Assembly: GCF_001659605.2 (NCBI RefSeq)
Contig: NC_035168.2
Coordinates: forward strand, 13,331,862-13,395,861
Direction: 5' to 3'
From: Manihot esculenta
Taxonomy: Eukaryota > Streptophyta > Magnoliopsida > Malpighiales > Euphorbiaceae
DNA length: 64,000 bases
The translations under genes and the position numbers were made by a program. The notes under the pieces are model-generated. The model worked only from the letters and a program-made list of their open reading frames with translations, searched no databases and was not told the origin of the DNA. Below, in pieces: positions 34,399 through 45,000 of this stretch. Within the stretch, counting starts at the first letter, position 1, and every line of letters begins with the position of its first letter.

Positions 34399-34473
34399 TA
34401 TCTGTATACATTGTAAATCATTTTATCTGTATAAATTGTAAATCATTTTATCTGTATAAATTGTAAATCATTT
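34399..34473 (+). repeat. 25-bp tandem repeat, three units, upstream of the primer site
   Basis: Units begin TATCTGTATA and contain ATTGTAAATCATTTT; starts at 34399, 34424 and 34449. Not present in copy A or B. Confidence 0.8.
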
Positions 34474-34497
34474 TAAATCATACCTGGGATCGTTTTA

Positions 34498-34510
34498 TGG
34501 TATCAGAGCC
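34498..34510 (+). other. tRNA-iMet primer binding site (copy C)
   Basis: TGGTATCAGAGCC, 147 bases before the ORF1 ATG at 34657, the same spacing as in copy B. Confidence 0.85.
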
Positions 34511-34656
34511 AGTGAAGGCTTTATTTGTCTTAGATAAATTCAAATTAAACTTTTAGGGTTGGAACTGTGTCACGAAAGTCATAAGTCAGGCAAAAGGTGT
34601 AAGTCCTGCAGAACGAGTAGAGAAGGAAGTGTATGTGAAAACCCTAGACTTTTAAG

Positions 34657-34916
34657 ATGAGTTTATTTAGGAGAAATAGATCTTCTAGGTCCAGACAACC
34701 AGATAACGAACTTATAAATGATTTAAATATTAATACAGATACTAATAAAACAATATTATCTAGAGAAAGTATTTGGAATAATCAACAATTAACAAATTGG
34801 AAACCTCCCAAGACACCAATAGATACAATATATAAAACAGGTATATTAGATTTTAAATCAGCCAGAGCAATTAAAACAAAAGAAAAAGTCGTACCTTTAT
34901 ATTCTGAAAACCAATC
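34657..34916 (+). pseudogene. ORF1 5' end fragment, movement-protein N-terminus (copy C)
   Basis: The first 87 codons of ORF1 (starts MSLFRRNRSS) align with copy B and then break off into AT-rich DNA after the SENQS residues, the next codon being TAA. This is the other end of the circularly permuted copy C. The rest of the movement protein, minus about 330 bases, is at 21289 onward. Confidence 0.85.
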
Positions 34917-35399
34917 TTAATATAATAAATTTTAAAATTGATAAGTTTATATAAAATATTTATTTTTTTAAATTTAGTTATTTATAATTTAAAAAATATG
35001 ATTAATTTTTTATTATCAATTATTTTATTTATAATGATTTTTAAGATAATAAAATATCATTATTTGTAAAGTTTTATTTTTTTAAAAAAATTTTAATGCT
35101 TGTTTGTTTTAATATTTCTTTTTAATAATATTAGAATTTTTAATTATTATAAATAAAAAATATAATAAATTTTAAAATTGATAAGTTTATATAAAATATT
35201 TATTTTTTTAAATTTAGTTATTTATAATTTAAAAAATATGATTAATTTTTTATTATCAATTATTTTATTTATAATGATTTTTAAGATAATAAAATATCAT
35301 TATTTGTAAAGTTTTATTATTTTAAAAAAATTTTAATGCTTGTTTGTTTTAATATTTCTTTTTAATAATATTAGAATTTTTAATTATTATAAATAAAAA
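34917..35399 (+). repeat. 240-bp tandem duplication (AT-rich)
   Basis: 34920-35159 and 35160-35399 are almost identical (a T/A difference in the poly-T run is visible). The duplication starts at the truncated end of the virus. Confidence 0.85.
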
Positions 35400-35501
35400 A
35401 TAATATGTTAGAATTATTTTAGAACAATAAAATAATAATATTAGAAAATTAATTTTAATTTTAATTTATCAAATAGAATGTTAGTGCTAAATATTATTTC
35501 T

Positions 35502-35699
35502 AATATAAATTTTTTCATTAAAAATTTTAGAATATAATTTATGTTAAAAATTTTAACAATGTATTATAATGATAAATAAATTTTATTTAGTGGTAAAAAT
35601 AATATAAATTTTTTCATTAAAAATTTTAGAATATAATTTATGTTAAAAATTTTAACAATGTATTATAATGATAAATAAATTTTATTTAGTGGTAAAAAC
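35502..35699 (+). repeat. 99-bp tandem duplication (AT-rich)
   Basis: 35502-35600 and 35601-35699 match nearly base for base. No coding content. Confidence 0.85.
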
Positions 35700-37172
35700 A
35701 ATGAGAGATTAAAATTTATTAGTAATAATAATAACATAATAATAAAATAGAAAATAAAATTGTTGTACGAATGGAGATGTATATATATTAGAAAATTCAT
35801 TATTGAGTTTATGAATTAATATTGGACATCTGAATTTATTATAAATTCACTAATAAAAAATTAATCGTTATAAATTTCATTATTAGTACTCATAAATTTA
35901 GTTTAATAATAAATATATCCGAACAAATTTAAAATATTTCAAATTTTACTTCTCTAATTTTTAATTTTTAATTTTTTAAAAAAATCATTATTAAATGTTT
36001 TTTGAATAAGAGATCAATAAGGAATTGATAATATGTTTTAATTCACTAATTCCGTTGTGTTTTGCTTGCATCAAGGGAATTGGAGAGAAAAAGGGACAAT
36101 GATAGAGAAAGGACAGAAATTGCGGTTCTAAACAATTATCTCTAATCGATGAAAATGAGGAAAAACTGAGAAAATAATATTATTTATATGTCCTTTTTTA
36201 AATTGTAAGAATATACCGTCGTTTCTCACATTTTTTAATAGAAAAATATTCAGTTTTTTTATTTCCCCTTCATTTATCCTCTTGATTTCCCTGTAGAATT
36301 AAAAATACAAAGAAAGGGTTAGCGTCTTGGTGATCCCTAAAATGGTGCCCTTCACATTTTCACGTGCTGTCGTATTCCTACTCACTCCTATTTCTCAATT
36401 TCGAATCCCTCCTTCTCTCTCCCTCATTCCTCTCCCAACCACCTCACTTCCTTGCTGTCCTCACCGACGCAATTCCTTCACCGGTCGATCGCCATCACCG
36501 TCTCCCACCTGCTCCCTTCCTGTCGTCGGCATTCTAATTCGCTCTTACAGTCGCATTCTAATTCCCTCTCACAGCCGATATTGAAAGTGTACGCTGCTTT
36601 ATATGTGATTTACACGAGCTTCAGTATTTTTACAGTTTTTTTTAGCTCATCCTTGGCGTTGGTTTCTACTTGGTCTGTTGATAGATTTAGATTTCAACTT
36701 GTGTTCTCTAGTTTAGGATAGTCTGTTAGTCCCGAATTGGCGTAAATAGTCGAAATTTCTGGTTGATTTATTTGTCCTCCAATATTTGGGATAATTTAGG
36801 ATGAATAATCGATTTATCTAACCTGAGGTAGCTGTTGAATGCTCTTCTTCCCTAATCAAAATTTCTGGTTAATTTGCTGTTTATGCAAATCAACCAGAAA
36901 TTGTATGAATTCTTCTCTAAGTCCCTCCAACAGAATAGAAATTGTATGAATTCTTTATTGTGTTGTTGAATCCTTTGTTTGTGGCTTAAAGCAAATTTTA
37001 AGGTGATGTTTCCTTTAGAAATTGGCTACACGTTCACGCAAGTACACATAGGAAATTTCACCAAATAGGTGCCTTCTTGAAAAGAAGTGAGTTTTGATAT
37101 CTCAAGCTTAGAATCCACATATATAACAATATCGGCTGGATGAGAAAATGGAGTTAGAAATTAAAGAATCAC
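35700..37172. other. Interval with a CT-rich leader-like stretch, no gene assigned
   Basis: 35700-36290 is AT-rich. At 36320-36600 the plus strand becomes C/T-rich with CACGTG (36361-36366) and looks like a plant transcription start/5' UTR, but the ORFs there are short and unlike any protein I know. 36600-37172 shows nothing. Confidence 0.3.
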
Positions 37173-37253
37173 CTGCTCTTGGAATGTTTCTTCACGTTTT
37201 AACATGACCATTCCCATGTGCTCCTTGTCATTGGGCTTGAGGAAATTCTTCAT
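37173..37253 (-). pseudogene. Possible first-exon fragment of a DUF863-type gene
   Basis: Minus strand: ATG at 37253-37251, 27 open codons, then a GT donor (CAG|GTGATT at 37173/37172). The peptide (MKNFLKPNDKE..., then MLKREETFQEQ) resembles the MLEHEAIFKNQ-type segment of plant DUF863 proteins, which in those genes also ends at an exon boundary. The following exon, which should start with an ELHRLYRIQ-type segment, is not found downstream, so it is at best an orphan exon. Confidence 0.3.
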
Positions 37254-37727
37254 TGATTTCTTTTCTATAGCTTGTGTTTGAGTTAGACTCTGAAATCTAC
37301 ACAGAATCCTTCCTTCTAAAGAAGCTGTGCTCAGAAATGAATCTGGATCACATTTCCAGATTCATGTGATATATTTTATCTTATTCTCATCGACCTTGAA
37401 TCTGTCAATGGAGGAAGAAGAACAGGGCATTTAATGTTAAACTTAGGACACATTTTCTGCTGGTTGATGATAGCTATAGCTAGATTGCTTACTAGACGCG
37501 ACTTGGAACATTCAGATTAGTTATTAAAGAATTATTTACCCTAAGTTTCCTTTTCCTAACAGAAGATATTACAACCTAGATACTGACTTGGAACATTTTC
37601 TCTGTGAATCTGAATGCTAAACTTCTTTTGATCAGCAAATAATAATCTCAATTAACCAAATTTATAGGAGTACACTATTTAATCAAAACCATATTTGCAT
37701 GATTTGAACTTTAATCTATTTAAGCAA

Positions 37728-38043
37728 TAGGGCTTCGGTATTCATCCCAACAATGGTTAATTATCTTGCACATCTAATTTTTATCTCTTCATTTTAGTGA
37801 GAATCATGCTATCATTATGTAATCTCTTTGTGAAGATAATAAAACAATAATAGAAAACAAAACCTTTTTTTTTAGCGTCGTGCATGCATGGACGTGCATA
37901 CACACACAAGGGGGAGGCACAAACCTGAGTAGAGGAAATAACTTCTGGTGATAAGCTCATATAAAAATGACTGCCATAAAGTGCAGAACTAACATCCAAT
38001 CCACTGCCAACTTTCCCTTGTGCAATACAATGGGCAGTTTGAG
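37728..38043 (-). pseudogene. Reversed fragment of PMK exon 6 and intron 6
   Basis: The reverse complement aligns to 43966-44272, covering the last 115 or so bases of PMK exon 6 (from the KLPIVLHKGK/AHCIAQGKVGSG coding part), the donor site and about 190 bases of intron 6. Substitutions and small indels are scattered through exon and intron alike, including changes of coding residues. The intron is kept, so this is a DNA-level duplicate, not a processed copy. Confidence 0.85.
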
Positions 38044-38419
38044 ATTAAGTAAGTCACCTTTTATAATTTTAATATCTTATTAAATTTTAATTTCAATAAA
38101 AAATTTTTAAAATATTGATTAAATTTATCATATCATATTTATAGAAATACTTTAATTGAAAATCAGTATAGTCCTTTTTATCTATTATATTTCTTGATTG
38201 TGTATAAAATTCTTACACGACAAATTAAAAGAAAATTGAGGGAGTAAAAGCCTTACCATTAATTACATAAGTAGTCCTAATATCTGAAGTTTTTTCATTA
38301 TCAACCCTAAACTTCTTTTTTATTCAAATTATAATCTTAGGATTATGTTTTTGTTTAGGAATAAAGCCTTTTAGTGCTGAATTTCATGTTAATGTTCAAA
38401 AGAAAAAGTTAAAAATAAA

Positions 38420-39502
38420 GGGAAAATTACTTTTATGTCTCTGAGATATAGTATAATTGATGGATTTGTTTTTAGAACCCAACGCTTTTATTCTTTTTAG
38501 AACCCAACGTTCTAGTCCTTGAAATTTAATTTCATCGAAACTAGAGGTCCCTCTCTCAAAAAATCCATCAAACAAAAGAATCTCAAACTCAATCCCCTCT
38601 CCCAAATTTCTCTTCTGCTGAAACCTAAACAATCTAACTTTCCCTTCTCAATCAGTCAACACCATCTCCCATCAATTCATCACGATCTACTAGATCAATT
38701 TGTTTCCCTCTTCAAGATCAATTTTTCACCATTTAAGATCAATTCGTCTCCCTCTTCAAGATGTTTTTCTCCTAGATTTCCTCTCAAAGTTAGATCAGCT
38801 CCTCACTCATTGAGTATTGCAACTATTGAGAACACGTAGAAGCAAATCAATGGACCAACATCTTCATCTGGTTTTTCTTCTTCTTCTTCATGTGACACTA
38901 CGATCTTCGAGATTTAATGTTTTTTTTTTTAATTGATTCATATTTCAACCGGGATATTCGGGAAATGGAAGTAGTTAACAAATGATTGTTGTTTCTTGAT
39001 CTTCAAACGGGTTGTGGTTTCAATAAATTGAGAGATTATATTAAAAAAACTAGACTATTTCTAGGAAATTTGCAGGGGTTGAGGGACTGGGGATTTACTG
39101 GAGATTATATGTGGGTTTGATCAAAAGGATATTGTTGTGATTGACGAGAGAAATAATAGGCCAGCAGAGGTTGGGCAATTTGAAATGGGAATTTGTATTT
39201 TGATTTGAGAATGAAGAGGCAAGAGAGTCGGTGAGTGAGGGAGAATAGAGACACTGAGAGAAGAGGATTTGGAAATTTGAAGAAGATGAAGAGGATGAAA
39301 GGTTACAAGTAATTTTTATCATTGATAAGAGTAGTTTTGGAATTATATTTTAATCTCTTTCCTTTGACCAAGCTTATATTATAGACTTAATAGAAGTATT
39401 GGATGAGAGGACTTTGGATTTTGACGGAATTAAATTTCAGGACTAAAGTGTTAGGGTTTTAAAAATAGAGGGACAAATATGTTAACTATGCATTTTTCCT
39501 TT
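38420..39502. mobile_element. Non-autonomous Mutator-like element (decayed)
   Basis: The left end reads GGGAAAATTACTTTTATGTC and resembles the first bases of the 23769 MULE. The right end in reverse (GGAAAAATG..., then TTTGTCCCTCTATTTTTAAAACCC) resembles the same family's terminal sequence. About 1.08 kb, no transposase. Inner sequence is host-like CT-rich DNA on both strands. I could not find a clean target duplication. Confidence 0.45.
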
Positions 39503-42012
39503 TTATTATAATGACTAGATCATTAAAATATAAGGGAAATATATATTTAAAAAAAAGAAAGTTCTGTATCTTCATCATGTTTTGAGTAGGTTAGCTTAAT
39601 TCATTTTAAACATTGTCTGTGTGACTCCATGATGTTGGCTTAATTCCTCATTTTCCAGCGGTAGAAAAAAATGGTAATGAATAAACAAAAGAGGAAAAAG
39701 TGAAGTTAATCTGCAAAACCATATTGTGAAAGGAAAAGGCATGTGGGAACCCAGGAGCCCTGATCCTCTGTGATGTTTGTTTTATAATCATTATTATTTT
39801 TTGTGTTCCTTTGAAATGTTCTTCTCTTCAAACTTCTCCTAAAAACTGTTTGTTACAAGGAGTGAAATGGTGGGGATAGGCATGATGGTTCATTCCATGT
39901 GCAAGTTCTTAATGAAAATCATGTAATGGTTATAATATATTCTTAATTTCTCATTCCCATTCTTTTCATCCCAGTAGGTAATAATGCAAATAAGGGGTTG
40001 ATCCTTATTCTTCATCTTTCACTCTTGGTATCCTAAGGACACAATCTTAATCTCTCACTTTCTTCCATAGCATATGATCTCCTCCATTTTTTCTTTTTCA
40101 GGAAAAGTCTTCCCTGTAACCGAGGCTTCCAGAGATTCCATTTTCTCAGGTATTTCTAGGGCTTTCATGCAGTAACAATGTGGCCAGTTCTCTCATTGGT
40201 AAACAATCACTATTGTTTCATTTTTTTTTTCCGTCTTTCTTCCCTCCTCTTCTTATCCATTCCAGACAGAGCTAAAGATAAAAAATGGGGGCACTAATGA
40301 AGATTGATGGTGTGGTTGTGGGCATTGTATGTCTAGAAACTTTGCCATGATTGTTGTTGGACTTTTGAGGTTGTCTGTAAGTCATGATGAGTTACAAATA
40401 ATTTGCTGTGATTTAACCAATGGTGACTGGGAAAAAAATGTCCTTCAAATGATAATAAGTGTAATCATATAATGTTTTTTGAACCTTTTTTTCCTTTAAT
40501 TTGGTTAACTTTCTAAGGAAGAAATGCAAATTTGTAACTAGTAGAATTAAAAATACTTGATCCATTATTATATTCCATGTTCTGGCAGAGACATAGGAAT
40601 GGGTTAGAGGATGGGTGGACATTATTTTACATTTGTGAGTGAGTTGTGTTTTCAATTAGATCTGCATTTGGATTTGTGTCTCTGGATGTTCATATGATAT
40701 ACTTGCTCATCTTTTTTGGTGAAGGACAATGGGTAGAGGATGGCGTAATCACTATTGAGGAAATACACTCAATATGATATTATTGCTCATCTGCTTCAGT
40801 CTGGATCCTGATTCTGTTTGCTGGGTCATTGGGATGTAAAACAAAATCAAAAGAATAAAAACACGAGTAGCCACTTCTTTTAGAACTTGAATCATTTGTA
40901 TCAAACATGGTAAACCTTCAAATCTAACCTTAATTTAATAATTATAAAGTCTTCACATGGTAATTCTGAATCTAAATCTTAGTTCATAAACTTACATAAG
41001 ATAATCAAATGGAAAAGTTTTCCAGTATCCTTTTTCTTATGTGCACCACATTGTCTATATCAAGAGTCTCTCTCTCCTGCGCTGATACCCAGTCCACTCA
41101 AGTTTTACCTGACATGAGTATTGTACATTACTGCATTGAGCATTGTGTTTTAGATATTTTAATTAACCTTCACATTTGCTATTCTTGAACCATTTCACTC
41201 TTAAAAAATGAAACATGGATATTCTCAGATTAGGGGTGTAATCGAACCAAGTTGAGTCCATTTTGTAAGTTCAACATGAAATTTATCAAAGCTCAAGCTC
41301 AAGCTCAATTTGATTGAATTTTTATTGAGTTTGTGCTCAATTTGAGCTCTGCTCATTAATTTTTTCTTAAACTTGAAAATGAGCAAGTTAAAAACTCGAA
41401 CTCGAGCTCGAGCTCGAGTTCCAAATCGATTTAGAAATCAAATCAAACCTTTTCTGCTATATACTATTTTCATTCTCATGGGTCATTAATCATTAGTAAT
41501 ATAAATAACACAAAAAATAAAAAGAGTTTACATCATATTACTATAAGATAAAAAAATCCCAATTACAACGACATAAAATAAATAAAAATAAATTATTCCA
41601 TCAAATAACATAGCATCTAAATTTAAAAGTAAACCTAATTACTAATTATTAAACTATTATTATATTATCATTTACTTTTAATTCAAATATATTATTTATA
41701 TTAAATTATTTTATATGATACAGAAGATTATATATGTAATATAAATACAAAATATTATATATGGAACAAATATATTAATATAAGTGTAGCTCTGTCTGGA
41801 TATGAGAAGGAGGGAAGAAAGATGAAAAAAATAAAAGAAAAAAAAATGGAACAAGAGTAATTGTTTACCAATGAGAGAACCAACCACATTGTTACTTCAA
41901 TTTCATTTCCATCTGTCTCAAATATCCTTTTTCAATACCAAATTTTATCACTTTGACCACAACTAATAAACTATCAGATTGCAGATCTCATAGATTAACA
42001 GAGAAAGACGCA
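39503..42012. promoter_or_regulatory. Region upstream of PMK, with an inverted repeat
   Basis: No gene seen between 39503 and the PMK start. About 115 bases at 40155-40275 are the reverse complement of 41790-41905, with small indels; the latter lies about 110-220 bases before the PMK ATG, so the promoter-proximal sequence exists in an inverted second copy. At 41285-41430 there is a GAGCTC/CTCGAG-rich imperfect palindromic stretch. Confidence 0.55.
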
Positions 42013-45000
42013 ATGGCTATGTAAGTTCGATACCCAAACTTTAGCTTGCATCATATACTTGATTTCTTCTTTTCTTTTACTTGTACTAAATAGTTTCATT
42101 TTCTATAATGACTACATTGGCTTAATTTGCACTAGTATTATAAATATTTCAATCACTAAAGCAGAAATGTTTACTTCAATAAATTTTTGTGATCAAACTG
42201 ATAAAGGTTGATGTTTTGCTTCCTGTTTTTAATAATGTTTGTGTTTTTAAGTTATTTCTTTAGTCTGGTTTTGTTAGTTGATATTTGGTGTTTGCTATAG
42301 AGTTGCTTCTGCTCCGGGTAAGGTGTTGATGACCGGGGGTTACCTCATATTGGAAAGACCCAATGCAGGGATTGTACTCAGCACAAATGCTCGATTCTAT
42401 GCCATTGTGAAGCCTCTTTACGATGAAATCAAACCTGATAGTTGGGCGTGGGTGTGTCTGATTCTCCTAACTTTTGTCTATATGCATGTGTGCTTGTGTG
42501 TGATTTGATTCTGCTTGTTTGCATATTTTAACTAAATCAAGCGAATTGGACTGACTTTTTTTTATATGTTTATCCAAATTAGCCTATGCTTTAACACTTT
42601 AATTAATCTTCATGATGGTCTTGGATTTAAAAATCAGTTTGATATGCCTTTTATTGAAGATTATTTTTACAGCATTGTGAAATTCATTTTGAATGATTTG
42701 TTCCATATGTCTTTTAGGCATGGACTGATGTGAAATTAACATCTCCCCAACTCTCCAGAGAAAGCTTGTACAAATTCTCACTCAAGAATTTCACTCTTCA
42801 GTGTGTCTCTTCTAGGCAAGTTTTCATTAATTATGATTTTGATGGTCTTTTAATTCAAATTTGAAATCACTAATACTTGAATTATTGTTTTTTTGGATTC
42901 ACATGTACCTGCATATTTTTTGTTGTGCATTTATATACAGCATCAAGCCCATCTAGAGTTTGTAGTGAAAACTACACCCAATTCAAATGAGCTGTGGTGA
43001 TAATCATTAATAAAACATATGGTTAAATGAATTACGATGTGATATTAACTGTTGGCTAAAGTTTTTCAGTGCATCAAGGAACCCTTTTGTGGAACAAGCA
43101 GTGCAATATGCTGTAGCAGCTGCATGGGCAACACGTGACAATGACAAGAACGAGTTCTTAAACAAGCTACTCTTGCAAGGTAATGTTTCATGTTCTCTTT
43201 CCATTCTAGGGAAATGGACACTGGGGCTTTGAGAATCTGATGTTTCAGCTGGGTTGGTCTTGCAGGTCTTGACATTACAATTTTAGGTTCCAATGACTTC
43301 TATTCATACCGAAATCAGGTTTTACCCTCGTTTTGGTTGCTTAATTTCATTTATATGAATAATCTTTTGGAGGCATCTTTATACTTTCTGTGAGTGGTTG
43401 TACATCTCTTTTATCACATATCCTGTCCTTTTGTTTCTTCGCTCTTCTTAGTACTTATTTCTTTCACCATGATAAATTGTAAGTATCAACTACCTTGGTC
43501 TTTTTGAGAATTAAATTTGCCTTTTCTAATATCACATCATGTGACAACATATTCTTGAAGATGAGCGTAAAAATTTGTTTCACATGAAACTTTAAGTGAC
43601 TGCTTTTGAAGTATGAATTGCCCATATAATTTCCATACTTTTGTTGCTTAGATTTGATGCTGTTTATTTTACCCTACATATCATTAATGTGATATGCCTC
43701 TTTTACAGATTGAAGCACGTGGGCTCCCTTTAACTCCAGAAGCATTGGCTGCACTTCCACCTTTTTCCTCAATCACCTTCAATGTAGAGGAATTCAATGG
43801 ACAAAACTGCAAGCCTGAGGTTGCTAAAACTGGTTTGGGTTCATCAGCAGCAATGACCACTGCCGTAGTTGCTGCTTTACTTCATTACCTTGGATCGATT
43901 GATCTTTCATCCTGTTGTAAAGAGAACCAATCTTCGAATCTTGATATGGTACATATTATAGCCCAAACTGCCCATTGTATTGCACAAGGGAAAGTTGGCA
44001 GTGGATTTGATGTTAGTTCTGCAGTTTATGGCAGTCATCGTTATGTGCGTTTCTCACCAGAAGTTCTTTCCTCTGCTCAGGTTTGTGCCTCCCCCTTTTT
44101 TCTTTTTTTTTGTGTATGTGCACAATGCTAAAAGAAGGTTCTTTTTTGCTGTGATTGTTTTGTTATATTTACAAAGAGACTACATAATGATAGCATGATT
44201 TTCACTGAAATGAAGAGATAAAAGTTAAATGTGCAAGATAATTGATCACTGTTGGGGTGAATTCTGAAGCCCTATCACTTACGTTACTGCATTTCCATAT
44301 TGAGATTGATAGATTTAAGGATCTTTCACAATTTGACACTTCTAAAAGATAGCTATATGCAATCAGTTTTAAATTTTTGTCATAGATGGAGATTGGATGA
44401 GGCAAGTAATTTCCAGAGGATGAAATTGCCACGTTTGAAGACAGGTTGCCAGAGGAGAATAGGAGTTAGGTTGCATGCCCATTATAGACTAAGAACTCTA
44501 TTGAAGTGGAAGGTCAAACATACCGAAGTAGCAACGAGACCAGGACATTAGAAGTTGACCTAGGATGAGTTGGGTTGAAGTGGTGGAACTCTTGGCAATT
44601 CTTGCAACACCCCAGTACCCCACACCTAATTGGCCCAAATAACTCACTCCCAAACCACCAAAATGTGTAAACCAAGTTATTTTAGTAATTGGGGGCTGTG
44701 ATATATATAAACTATTTTCCTCTCTTATTCCAGACAATGTGGGAAATCATAATTCCACCCGCTTAAAATTTGTAAGGATTAAAGAACAATTTCACCCTTG
44801 TACTTCCGGGAAAGTTTAATTCAGTCAAACTTCAACTTTTTGTCCAAATTAGTTATTAAAGTTCTAATTTAAGATCAATCTAGCCTACAAAATAAGAAAT
44901 AAAAGAAATGAACTTTTTCATTTTGGACTAAAATAAAGAAACTAATAAGTTTTGTTTAAAACTCATGAAATTGAGCTTCTTATTAATTTTTTTAAATCTA

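Larger units (their letters stand above)
21289..34916 (+). mobile_element. Endogenous pararetrovirus copy C (circularly permuted, best preserved)
   Basis: On the plus strand the copy begins inside the movement protein and runs through coat protein, protease, reverse transcriptase, RNase H, ORF2, promoter and leader. It then passes the primer site into the first 87 codons of ORF1, ending at about 34916. That order is what a circular viral genome gives when opened inside ORF1. About 330 bases of the movement-protein core are missing between the two ends. A Mutator-like element (23769-29203) interrupts ORF1. Confidence 0.85.

Noticed and set aside
38519..38839. 106-codon ORF in the MULE-like element
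   Set aside because: Ser/Pro/Phe-rich translation of CT-rich sequence; no recognised family, could be a captured fragment but unsupported.
44300..44551. Extra PMK exon in intron 6
   Set aside because: Exons 6 and 7 join in frame and match the expected PMK protein without it.
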